A stretch of DNA of 64,000 nt from Leptolyngbya sp. FACHB-321 (GTDB lineage: Bacteria > Cyanobacteriota > Cyanobacteriia > Leptolyngbyales > Leptolyngbyaceae). Numbering within the stretch: the stretch's first letter is position 1; each line of letters starts with the position of its first letter. The stretch spans positions 33,074 through 97,073 of the forward strand of contig NZ_JACJPI010000041.1 in assembly GCF_014695975.1 (NCBI RefSeq), read 5' to 3'. Position numbers and translations under genes: made by a program. The notes below the pieces were generated by a model. It saw nothing but the letters and a program-made list of their open reading frames with translations. It made no database searches and was not told the origin of the DNA. Below, piece by piece: positions 8,931 through 16,382 of this stretch.

Positions 8931-9090
8931 AAGCTTTGGGCTGTTTTGGGCAAAACAGGGCAAAAACGGGAAAAATTGGGACAGGTTGGGGTGAAGCGGG
9001 AAATCAAAGGCAAAAACGGGACAAGTTGGGGCAAAACGGGACACGTTGGGACACGTTGGGATACGTTGGGACAAGGCGGGACAGGATGGG
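8931..9090 (+). repeat. Decamer array 1: GGG every 10 bp, 16 units
   Basis: From 8931 to 9090 the sequence divides exactly into sixteen decamers, each ending GGG; the one exception, at 9001-9010, ends AGG. Typical units are CAAAAACGGG, ACAAGTTGGG and ACACGTTGGG (the last twice in tandem). There are no insertions that break phase. The array lies about 108 bp before the tyrosine recombinase gene. Confidence 0.9.
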
Positions 9091-9197
9091 CAAAAACACA
9101 AACCGGGCAAGGTGAAACAGAACGCGTATACTAGCTTCAGAGTGACTTCCCGCTTGCCCGCTGCCCTCTCTTCCATGCTTTCTCTGTCTAGCAGACC

Positions 9198-10367
9198 ATG
9201 CAGTTTGACCGCAAGCCTTTACCTGATATTGTCATTGAGGTGTTCCCGTTTAAGCCGGTTGCGCCCACAGTCAACGTGCCCAAACAGCGAGGTCGTCCCC
9301 CGTTACCCGTCCCAGCAGTAGACGACCCCCGGTTGCATATTGTGGAGACTTGGTTAGCCAGTGAAAGCTTAAAACCCAATAGCCGTAAAGCCTATGCAAG
9401 GGAGTTGAAACGGTTTCTGGTATGGAGTGATCGCGCCCTAGAGGAGTTTACTCAGGCAGACATAGCCCTCTACAAAGACGATCTGAAGTCGGTGAAAGCA
9501 GAAGACGGGGAAACGAGTGTAAATAGTGTCAATGTGGCACTGACTGCACTGCGGAGCTTCTTTAACTGGTACTGTGCGCAAGCTATAGAAGTGGGACAGT
9601 CCGCCCGAGTGAACCCCACGTTGGGAGTAAAGTTTGAACGCGTACCGCTACCACCACCTAAGGACGTGAGTCAGACAGCATTGGAGTGGTTAAACACTGC
9701 ATTGGAGTACACACAGGAAACCCAGTCGCGCGATCGGGCAATGGTACAGGTGTTGTGTCATGGACTAAGAGCTGGTGAACTGGTGAGCCTGAATGTGGGC
9801 AGTTATGACGGGAGACGACTGCATATTGCACACACGAAGACCAACGAACCGCGCACGGTGCCGCTATGTGATGCAGGGAGATCTGCACTGAATCAATATC
9901 TGGAAGGGAGAGCTATAGACGGGGAGACATTGACCCCAGAACGGCCGCTCATGCACTCGTTGAGTCGTAGTGAGCGGTTGAGTTACCACGGGGTTTACCA
10001 AGCAGTGAAGCGGTTGGGGATGTTGGCGGCACAATTGAGCTTAAAGGACTGGCTGAGTCAGCAGTCAGAAGAGGCAAGGCACGTGAGAGAGGGAGTGCAG
10101 GCATTGAACGCGGAGTCACTGTTGTCGCTAGCGCCTGTACTGCCTTATGGGGTGTGGGCAGTAGCGTCTGAGTTGGTGCAACTCCACCCCCACCAGTTAC
10201 GGCATACGTATGCAACGGGGTTGTTCCGGCAGGGATTAGACCCCACTCATGCTCGCAGGCTGTTAGGACATAGTTCTGAACAGACCACGAGACGGTATAC
10301 GCAGGCGGTAGAGGCAGAGGCGGCAGAGGCGGCCTATTATCGGTTGATTGGAGAGACGGTGGAGTAG
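9198..10367 (+). CDS. Tyrosine recombinase/integrase
   Basis: 389 residues. A core-binding SAM-like domain (~residues 50-125, SRKAYARELKRFL) is followed by the catalytic domain. All expected residues are visible: Arg in HGLRAGEL (~190), Lys in HTKTNEPRTV (~213), HPHQLRHTY (~330-338), LLGHSS (~354-359) and the nucleophile Tyr in TTRRYTQ (~366). It cuts and rejoins DNA through a 3'-phosphotyrosine and could integrate the module or resolve its multimers. There is an unusually long insertion (~residues 270-320) between the Lys and the HxxR box. Decamer array 1 is directly upstream. Confidence 0.92.
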   Translation: MQFDRKPLPDIVIEVFPFKPVAPTVNVPKQRGRPPLPVPAVDDPRLHIVETWLASESLKPNSRKAYARELKRFLVWSDRALEEFTQADIALYKDDLKSVKAEDGETSVNSVNVALTALRSFFNWYCAQAIEVGQSARVNPTLGVKFERVPLPPPKDVSQTALEWLNTALEYTQETQSRDRAMVQVLCHGLRAGELVSLNVGSYDGRRLHIAHTKTNEPRTVPLCDAGRSALNQYLEGRAIDGETLTPERPLMHSLSRSERLSYHGVYQAVKRLGMLAAQLSLKDWLSQQSEEARHVREGVQALNAESLLSLAPVLPYGVWAVASELVQLHPHQLRHTYATGLFRQGLDPTHARRLLGHSSEQTTRRYTQAVEAEAAEAAYYRLIGETVE

Positions 10368-10409
10368 GGAAAGAGCAGTCTTTACTTGAACCGAGGCCGG
10401 TAAGCTGTA

Positions 10410-10440
10410 CCTTCCGCTCTCCCCCTCTTCTCTTTCCCCA
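10410..10440 (+). promoter_or_regulatory. Pyrimidine-rich intergenic tract
   Basis: A C/T-only run with a few interruptions (CTCTCCCCCTCTTCTCTTTC core) between the integrase stop and the next gene. Similar tracts occur near 11591, 16320, 17765, 19646, 21751, 23091, 25826, 26477, 27390, 33866, 34998 and 36946, nearly always in front of a gene of this module and on its coding strand. Confidence 0.7.
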
Positions 10441-10490
10441 CATAAGTACAGCACTTTTTAGTGTATTTGTACTAGAAAAACCTTGAAGCC

Positions 10491-10982
10491 ATGTTAATCT
10501 TACGGTCAACCCTCAATAGGGTTGCAGTCGGTCCTGCTCGTGTTGCCGCCCGTCTGGCACTGGCACTGATTCTGCCTTTAAACTATTTGTCTACTTTATC
10601 GATGCCAGCGAGAGCGCAACAAACTGTTCCAGCAGCGGTTGCAGCTTGTGCCGCTCAACCAGAAATCTGCGGACTTGTGGTAGTCGGTTTCGGAGTCTGG
10701 TATGTGTATTGGCGAGGCCGTCCACCAGAATACTGTACCTTTGCTACCTGCGAGGTCTTACGGCAGCCGTTACGGATTGATGACCCAGACCAGCCGATTG
10801 AGTCCCAAATCATTGATTATGTTTGGGGTAATAATGCCACAGAGGCGGAACAAAACTGCAAACGCCTTGCTGCACAAGCAGGGTTGCGGTACGTCAAGGT
10901 CAGACGCACGAGTCAAAAGGGCAAACGCTGGGAATGCCACGTTGACAACCATCCTGAGACTACTCCCCACCGAGGACGCTAA
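10491..10982 (+). CDS. Hypothetical exported protein
   Basis: 163 residues. The basic N-terminus and hydrophobic stretch (ARLALALILPLNYLSTL), followed by SMPARAQQ, form a good signal peptide with an AxA-like cleavage site near residue 42. A second hydrophobic stretch (GLVVVGFGVWYVYW, ~60-73) may anchor it. The rest contains several cysteines and no known domain. The stop is one base before the ATG of the next gene, so the pair is translationally linked. Confidence 0.65.
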   Translation: MLILRSTLNRVAVGPARVAARLALALILPLNYLSTLSMPARAQQTVPAAVAACAAQPEICGLVVVGFGVWYVYWRGRPPEYCTFATCEVLRQPLRIDDPDQPIESQIIDYVWGNNATEAEQNCKRLAAQAGLRYVKVRRTSQKGKRWECHVDNHPETTPHRGR

Positions 10983-10983
10983 C

Positions 10984-11493
10984 ATGCACATTTTGCAATT
11001 CACGCTTTGCTACCCGCTTGGTGAGTGCCACCCTGACGCTTTGCTCGACATGCCGCCAGACGACGTGGAGTTGAGCGGCAACTATGAGCTTTATGAGTTT
11101 CAGACAGCCGCTCAAGTACCTGCTGTAGGAAAAGGGTGGGACTTTCCTGAATCGGGTGGGCGTTGGGTAATCACTAAAGTCGAGTCGTATGCACCCACGG
11201 TTCCCAACACGATCGACGGGTTTCACACGGTGCTTTGTACCAGAGACGGTGTGCTTTTAGACCGTAAGGACAGTGACACTGACTACCGTGTGCTGGGTCT
11301 ACGGCTGGACGGTGACACAATCTATGAACGTGAGCCGGGACTGGCTGATTGGTGGGTCAGTTCAGCCCTGTCACTACCAAAACCCTCTAACGAGCAAACT
11401 ATACACCTGTTTCAACCAGTTGAGGGACGACCCGCATGTGGCTATGATCTCGTTGCCATTGTCCAAACACAAGGATCAACCGTCACTGCTTAA
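10984..11493 (+). CDS. Hypothetical protein
   Basis: 169 residues beginning MHILQFTLCYPLGECHPD. The open frame extends upstream, but ATG 10984 lies one base after the stop of the preceding gene, so coupling explains the missing ribosome site. The composition is soluble and acidic, and GRWVITKVESYAP and YRVLGLRLDGDTIYE suggest beta-rich structure. No family recognised. Confidence 0.6.
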   Translation: MHILQFTLCYPLGECHPDALLDMPPDDVELSGNYELYEFQTAAQVPAVGKGWDFPESGGRWVITKVESYAPTVPNTIDGFHTVLCTRDGVLLDRKDSDTDYRVLGLRLDGDTIYEREPGLADWWVSSALSLPKPSNEQTIHLFQPVEGRPACGYDLVAIVQTQGSTVTA

Positions 11494-11810
11494 GGCTGTT
11501 TGAGTGCTGTGTAGTTACGTTTAGCACCAGCACTAGACAGACAATCCAAAACAAAGCTATTCCACGAGAAAGATCGGGTCGGGTGGCAAACTCTCCCTCC
11601 CCCCTCCTAGGCAGTGAAGCAGAGCCGCAGCAAGGTAACGCTCATTCACCGCAGGACTAACAAGTTCTGCCAAAAAGTCGTGTAGCGAAGTGAACGGTGT
11701 ACAACTTTTAGTGGGGTCTGCTCAACCACAGTACCTTTGACGCCTATGCCCTGATCGCGGTCTAAACAACAGGTCTGCCAACATCGCTCATTCATACCAA
11801 TTGCTTAGAG
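11494..11810. other. Intergenic; pyrimidine tract and imperfect hairpin
   Basis: Contains the pyrimidine run at 11591-11609 and an imperfect inverted repeat, AAAAGTCGTGTA with TGTACAACTTTT (about 11672-11709), that could act as a terminator. No gene seen. Confidence 0.4.
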
Positions 11811-11970
11811 CTAAATCGGGAAAAATCGGGACAGTCTCGGACAAAACTGGGATTAAATGGGAAGCAATGGGCATGAACGGGCAAAATTGGGACGCTCCGG
11901 GGTAATTTGGGTCGATGCGGGGCAAATGGGGCACTGTTGGGACGGTTTAGGCAAAACCGGGCGAATTGGA
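11811..11970 (+). repeat. Decamer array 2: GG/GGG every 10 bp, 16 units
   Basis: Sixteen consecutive decamers, nearly all ending GG (most GGG when the next base is counted), such as ACAAAACTGG, GAAGCAATGG and GCAAAATTGG. The G strand is the plus strand, as in array 1. Individual units share little beyond the phased G tract, so this is not a simple microsatellite. Confidence 0.85.
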
Positions 11971-12202
11971 AACTTTACTAACTGTCCATAGGGGGTTGGT
12001 TAATTCCTACTGCACTTGTCTAGCAAGCGTTGAGGATAGGTAAAAACATCATTGTTGAGATAGTAAGTCAGCTGACGACTCGGCTCAGACTTACCAACGC
12101 CCCTTGTGTACGAGTTGCTGGACTTTAGCCGCTAGAAAGCTGACCGATCAATCAGGGAGCTGAGGGTGCGACGCAAGCTGCTATAGAAAACCAGCGTGAG
12201 AA
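11971..12202. other. Intergenic, left flank of an IS200/IS605 element
   Basis: No gene seen. The left boundary of the insertion sequence should lie near 12190-12203, just before its terminal hairpin. Confidence 0.35.
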
Positions 12203-12255
12203 CCCCGGTCTTTCAAGCCGGGGATGAAACGCCGCCGCAGCTTTGAAGCTGCCAG

Positions 12256-12669
12256 TTACTTGCCGTTCTGAGATTCAATGTACTGCTTAACAATGGTGGT
12301 GGAAACATTGCCCACTGAGCCAACAAAATAGCTTGGAGTCCAGGTAGAGGGCAGCTTTTTCAGCCATTCGAACTCTAGCCGCAAGTTGTGAGAAAGCCTG
12401 CCCTTAGACCGATGGGCTACCTTTGCCGCTGAATCGTTGACCGTGACGTTGACCAATAGGTGCACATGGTCAGGTTGAACCCCCAGAGAGAGGATGCGCC
12501 AACGGTTTTCGACTGCCACAGCAAAGATGATTTCTTGAGCACGGTCAACGATGCCTTTGACGAGTACAGGTCTGCGACGTTTGGGTACAAAAACGAAGTG
12601 AAAGTTAATCAGTGAAACCGAGTTCCCTTCGTGCCTGTACTCATGATCTTTCGCCAAAAGTTTAGCCAT
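12256..12669 (-). CDS. tnpA: IS200/IS605 transposase TnpA (Y1 HUH)
   Basis: 137 residues, normal length. The HUH metal site is intact (PDHVHLLVNV, ~residues 70-80), as is the catalytic tyrosine in IVKQYIESQ near the C-terminus. It acts as a dimer on single-stranded DNA, cutting with the tyrosine. It is divergent from tnpB with 59 bp between starts. Confidence 0.92.
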   Translation of the reverse strand: MAKLLAKDHEYRHEGNSVSLINFHFVFVPKRRRPVLVKGIVDRAQEIIFAVAVENRWRILSLGVQPDHVHLLVNVTVNDSAAKVAHRSKGRLSHNLRLEFEWLKKLPSTWTPSYFVGSVGNVSTTIVKQYIESQNGK

Positions 12670-12728
12670 GCTTCACACTTTTATCTTTTGCTGGGTGCTA
12701 GTGTAACAACAGTTATGAGGTAGTACGT

Positions 12729-14006
12729 TTGTTTGGTTGTCAACCCATACTGATCGAATCAAACCCAGTCTTGGAGTTCGTTTGTAGTGAAGCAAATAAG
12801 CTCACAAACCAGGGCCTTTATTACGCTTGGCAGTGGTATTTCAAGACGGGCAAATATGTCAGTAAGTTTGACCTAAACTACCAGTACAAACCGAGCAAGC
12901 ATTTTGCCGCGTTAGCAGCACAGGCAGCGCAGCAGGTATTAGGCTCAGTCTACGAAGCGTTCAAGTCCTACCGTGAGCTATTGAAGCTCTGGAGAGCGGG
13001 TGAGCTAGCCGATAAGCCCAAGTTGCCCAACTACCGGACGAAAGGTGGTTTAGCGGTTGTCTCGTACCCCAAACAGGCAATCAAGCTAGTTGATGGGCAG
13101 GTACGTTTACCGTTAGGCAATCAAATCAAGGCGTGGTTTGACTTGGATTGCTTCATGGTGCCAATGCCAAGCAACCTGAAGTTTGAGGACATTAAGGAAG
13201 TGCGGCTACTGCCACGCAACGGGTGCTTCTACGCTGAGTTTGTCTACCGTCTGCCTCAGTTCAAGGTTGAGGTTGATTTCAGTAAGGCGTTGGGGATTGA
13301 TTCTGGCTTGCATAACTGGCTGACGTGTATCTCCAATATAGGCACTAGCTTTATTGTGGATGGCTTGCAGCTCAAGTCGGTGAACCGCTGGTATAACAAG
13401 CAGATTTCAACCGTGAAGGAAGGTCAGCCGCAAGGTTTCTGGTCGAAGCGCTTAGCAGGCATCACCGAAACACGCAACCGACAAATGCGCGATGCCATTA
13501 ATAAAGCAGCACGATTAGTGCTTGACCACTGCCTTGAGCATAGTATCGGTACGGTCGTGTTTGGGTGGAACAAGGGGCAAAGACAAGCAGTCAATTTGGG
13601 GCATCAGACCAACCAAAAGTTTGTGCAGATTCCCACAGCGCGACTCAAAGACCGTATCGCTCAACTGTGTGAGCAGTACGGCTTGCAGTTCGTGGAAACA
13701 GAGGAATCGTACACTTCAAAAGCTTCGTTTGTGGATGGCGATCAGCTACCTGTTTTCGGTGCAAAACCCGAAGGGTGGCAAGCTTCTGGCAAGCGAACGA
13801 AGCGCGGTTTGTACCGTACCGCAATGAACTGGTACATCAACGCCGATTGCAACGGCGCTGCCAACATTCTGCGTAAAGTAGCGACGATGCTTGGACTTGA
13901 TCTGAGCGGAGTTGGTAGGGGGTCTTTGACTGCCCCCACTCGGATGCAAGTCTGGGTGACAGCTAAAAGGAGACGTGAAGCGGCATCTCTTCAGAGTGCC
14001 GCGTAA
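12729..14006 (+). CDS. tnpB: TnpB-like RNA-guided nuclease lacking the usual zinc finger
   Basis: 425 residues. RuvC-like acidic residues are present: Asp in ALGIDSGLHN (~188), Glu in FVETEESYTSKAS (~324), Asp in YINADCNGAANI (~371). The CxxC...CxxC zinc finger normally found between the last two is absent; that stretch reads SFVDGDQLPVFGAKPEGW. This is a distinct TnpB branch also seen in cyanobacteria. Known TnpB proteins use an RNA from the element's right end to cut DNA. Whether this branch still does is not evident. Confidence 0.85.
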   Translation: MFGCQPILIESNPVLEFVCSEANKLTNQGLYYAWQWYFKTGKYVSKFDLNYQYKPSKHFAALAAQAAQQVLGSVYEAFKSYRELLKLWRAGELADKPKLPNYRTKGGLAVVSYPKQAIKLVDGQVRLPLGNQIKAWFDLDCFMVPMPSNLKFEDIKEVRLLPRNGCFYAEFVYRLPQFKVEVDFSKALGIDSGLHNWLTCISNIGTSFIVDGLQLKSVNRWYNKQISTVKEGQPQGFWSKRLAGITETRNRQMRDAINKAARLVLDHCLEHSIGTVVFGWNKGQRQAVNLGHQTNQKFVQIPTARLKDRIAQLCEQYGLQFVETEESYTSKASFVDGDQLPVFGAKPEGWQASGKRTKRGLYRTAMNWYINADCNGAANILRKVATMLGLDLSGVGRGSLTAPTRMQVWVTAKRRREAASLQSAA

Positions 14007-14041
14007 CATCCGTTTAGAATCCCCGCGCATTGATGCCGGGG

Positions 14042-14280
14042 AGTAGTCAATCTTGCAGAGTCAGCACGAGCCGCCGCTGACTTTTCACGTGAAAAGACGC
14101 TACGTCATTTAGGTGCAGCGATCGCCAACGCGCTGAACTAACAGACACAAGCACCAACGCCCTACTTAAAACGCAGTTCACAGGGTCGCTTTCTGGCAAA
14201 CCATAGTAGAGAGCGCGAGCTTTTGCGTGTGCAACCCACAATTCTGCAAGGCAAAGTGATCAAAAGTGCTGCCTGCGTGT
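14042..14280. other. Intergenic between the IS element and array 3
   Basis: About 240 bp with no gene recognised. A long minus-strand open frame crosses this region and the partition gene but is antisense to both the array and parM and is not called. Confidence 0.4.
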
Positions 14281-14440
14281 ATAGTTGTCCCAAGTCGTCC
14301 CGTTTTACCCCGGAACATCCCCAACGTAACCTTGAATGTCCCAGAGTTTCCCATTCCGTCCCAAGTGTGGCTTCAAATTCCCCAATCAAACCCAGTCTGT
14401 CCCAGATAAGCCCAAGCTTGCCCTTAACTGTCCCGGGCTG
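14281..14440 (-). repeat. Decamer array 3 (C strand on plus), upstream of parM-like gene
   Basis: About fifteen decamers with CC/CCC in phase every 10 bp, for example CAAGTCGTCC, CCAGTCTGTC and CAGATAAGCC-type units. Polarity is opposite to arrays 1 and 2. It ends about 35 bp before the ParM-like start, the position where actin-type partition systems keep their repeat-rich centromere. Confidence 0.85.
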
Positions 14441-14474
14441 AACCACAAAGCCTGTTGAATCATTAGGAGTTTCC

Positions 14475-15818
14475 ATGCCTGAACCACGTGAACCAGTCCC
14501 TGTACTACTCGCAATCGACAACGGGTTGTCAGAAACAAAAGCCTTTTGGAATGTCGCTGGTGAACCTGTCCAACTCATGCGGCTGTCACCAGAAATTATT
14601 GAAGTACAGAGCGAAAACCTCTTGGAGTCTGGGTTGCTCGGCGGTCGTCCAGAAGACAATGCCTTAATTGAAATCATAGACGGGCGGCTCTTTGCTGTTG
14701 GTAAGCAAGCACGAGACTTGCGAGGCAAAAGCCCAGTCGAAGAGACCAAATACCAAATGAGTGTGTATAAGATTCTGGCGACGGTAGGTGCAATCGCTAC
14801 CAGGTTGGGTGTGACACGGCTTGAACTCACTATCGCCACCCTGCTACCGTTCAGTGAGTACCAGGACAGGAAAGAGTTTATTGAGCTGCTCAAGGAGCAA
14901 CTGAGAGAGTTTAATTTTCGGAAAACACCGATTCGGTGCAAAATCGAGAGCGTAGCTGTAAAGCCTGAAGGGGCAGGCATTTCAATTAGCTACATGCATA
15001 GGGAAGCTAACTTTAAAGATCAGAACACCCTGGTACTTATGGTGGGACACCGTGACGCCTCTCTACTACCGTTTGAAGAAGGCAAGCCTCTTACCGGTAT
15101 GGGTGACCAGTTAGGTGATCAACTCGGGTTTCTCGAACTGCAAAAACAAGTAGTGACCCGTGCCGCCTTAAACCTAAGTGCACGGAACCAGGTAAGGCTA
15201 CCGGAATACTTGTTCCGCGCGAAGGCAGAACCTGAGTACATTCAGCGCATTGCTGAAATGGCTGTAACAGGAACTGAGATCAAGAAAAAAGTGGCTCGTC
15301 TCCAAGAAGCCATTACAGCGAGTCAGAAATGGTACATCAGCACTCTCACCCACTGGATCAAAGCGACACTGGGTCCCTTCCTGTCCACTGTTGATCGTGT
15401 GATCATTTCAGGAGGCACTGCGCTTTACCTACAAGAAGACCTTGTTGAGTTCTTTAGCGCCTTGCCCAGATTGCATGACCCAGACAGCATTATTTGGGGT
15501 GGCTTGGAGTCTCAAGCAGAGATCGAAGCATGGTTAGGCTCCGAAATTGACACGGAGCTAGCTGTGAGACTGGCGGATGTCTACGGTTTGTATGTTGATA
15601 CAATGGCCCGCTTCCCCAATTTAGGGCCTGGGGAAACGGAGTCAGTAACCGAGTTAGACGAAAGTGAAGAAAGCCTCGCTGTAGCAACTACAAGCGAAGA
15701 GTTGACTGACACCGAACCCACGAACGGCAAAGCTAAAGCTGGGTCAAGAAGACAAGCTAAGGACGTCAAACTCCCAGTAGTTCCAAAGCAAAGACAAGGC
15801 GCTGCTAAACGGAGTTAA
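14475..15818 (+). CDS. parM: ParM/StbA-like actin-family ATPase
   Basis: 447 residues. Actin-fold nucleotide motifs are visible: phosphate-1 LLAIDNGLSETKAF (~residues 11-24), phosphate-2-like LVLMVGHRDAS (~190) and adenosine motif VIISGGTALYL (~308). It resembles plasmid ParM/StbA proteins, which polymerise and push sister plasmids apart. A ~80-residue acidic then basic tail follows the fold. The next gene begins one base after its stop. Together with array 3 upstream this looks like a parC-parM-parR locus. Confidence 0.8.
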   Translation: MPEPREPVPVLLAIDNGLSETKAFWNVAGEPVQLMRLSPEIIEVQSENLLESGLLGGRPEDNALIEIIDGRLFAVGKQARDLRGKSPVEETKYQMSVYKILATVGAIATRLGVTRLELTIATLLPFSEYQDRKEFIELLKEQLREFNFRKTPIRCKIESVAVKPEGAGISISYMHREANFKDQNTLVLMVGHRDASLLPFEEGKPLTGMGDQLGDQLGFLELQKQVVTRAALNLSARNQVRLPEYLFRAKAEPEYIQRIAEMAVTGTEIKKKVARLQEAITASQKWYISTLTHWIKATLGPFLSTVDRVIISGGTALYLQEDLVEFFSALPRLHDPDSIIWGGLESQAEIEAWLGSEIDTELAVRLADVYGLYVDTMARFPNLGPGETESVTELDESEESLAVATTSEELTDTEPTNGKAKAGSRRQAKDVKLPVVPKQRQGAAKRS

Positions 15819-15819
15819 T

Positions 15820-16311
15820 ATGCCGAACGAAAACGGGCAAGCACCCAAGGACAACCGACTCAGGTTAAGACTGCAGTCCGGCACCATGCTGGAGCAGACA
15901 GTCAACAGACTTAAAGATGACGGCAGAGACAAGGAAAGGCAGCGTCTTGAAGCAGCGATCTGTGCCTTCTGGGCACCTTATGCCTACCAGGACTCAGAGA
16001 CCTTACAGGAAGTAGCACTGCAATCAATCCTCGATCTCAGTGACCAAATTCTAGAGATTGCCCTACTCGCCAACCTCCCGATCGACCACCTCGATCCAAT
16101 GCGGTTGAAGGCGAATGCTGTTAGTCTCAAACAACTGCTTAAAAATTCGGCGGCAGCGACAAGCAGTACCGAAAGCAAGGTCACAATCGGCACTCAGGCA
16201 AAACCACCCCAGCCGACCAGTGAGCCAACTAACGTAAAACAAAATAGCAGTAGAGCCACAAAACCAAGTGTGACCGCAAAACCAGAAAGAGAGAGCCTCT
16301 TTGACGACTAA
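15820..16311 (+). CDS. Small partner of ParM, candidate ParR
   Basis: 163 residues starting MPNENGQAPKDNRLRLRLQS. The RLRLRL strand followed by a helix (TMLEQTVNRLKDDG) could form a ribbon-helix-helix DNA-binding unit. The middle is helical and the last ~50 residues are low-complexity Ser/Thr/Lys ending ESLFDD. The assignment as ParR rests mostly on its place directly behind parM; I do not recognise the family from sequence. Confidence 0.5.
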   Translation: MPNENGQAPKDNRLRLRLQSGTMLEQTVNRLKDDGRDKERQRLEAAICAFWAPYAYQDSETLQEVALQSILDLSDQILEIALLANLPIDHLDPMRLKANAVSLKQLLKNSAAATSSTESKVTIGTQAKPPQPTSEPTNVKQNSSRATKPSVTAKPERESLFDD

Positions 16312-16343
16312 GGTAAGCAAACCTCCTCCCCTTTTCTCACACA

Positions 16344-16371
16344 CTCACCCTCCTGACAGGGTGAGTTTTTT
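16344..16371 (+). terminator. Hairpin plus T-run before dnaX-like gene
   Basis: CTCACCC (16344-16350), loop TCCTGACA, GGGTGAG (16359-16365), then six T. It has the form of an intrinsic terminator for the partition genes, but it also sits 11 bases before the dnaX-like start and shares its TCCTGAC loop with hairpins before two other genes. It may instead be, or double as, a regulatory leader. Confidence 0.75.
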
Positions 16372-16382
16372 ATGAGCAACCG

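Larger units (their letters stand above)
12203..14041. mobile_element. IS200/IS605-family element 1 (divergent tnpA and tnpB)
   Basis: Divergent tnpA (-) and tnpB (+) lie between subterminal hairpins: CCCCGG...CCGGGG at 12203-12223 on the left, CCCCG...CGGGG at 14021-14041 on the right. A second hairpin, GCGGCA...TGCCGC (13980-14002), overlaps the 3' end of tnpB. Such palindromes are what TnpA binds when it excises single-stranded DNA. Exact cleavage sites cannot be set by eye. It lies between decamer arrays 2 and 3. Confidence 0.8.

Noticed and set aside
8916..9176. Open frames on both strands through decamer array 1
   Set aside because: The 10-bp period gives 30-base repeats in every frame and thus long stop-free runs. 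The products (GKTGQKREKLGQ-like) are artefacts of the repeat.
9198..10367. attL/attR direct repeats for the tyrosine recombinase
   Set aside because: I compared sequence near 5.4-7.4 kb with that near 38 kb and found no shared direct repeat or tRNA end I could defend, so the module's limits remain unproven.
9949..10509. 186-codon minus-strand open frame
   Set aside because: Lies opposite the catalytic half of the integrase and is low-complexity Pro/Leu/Ser/Thr; not coding.
14162..14980. 272-codon minus-strand open frame across array 3 and the parM start
   Set aside because: It is antisense to a clear ParM-like gene and to a decamer array. Its product is Ser/Arg-rich with no family, as expected of a shadow frame.
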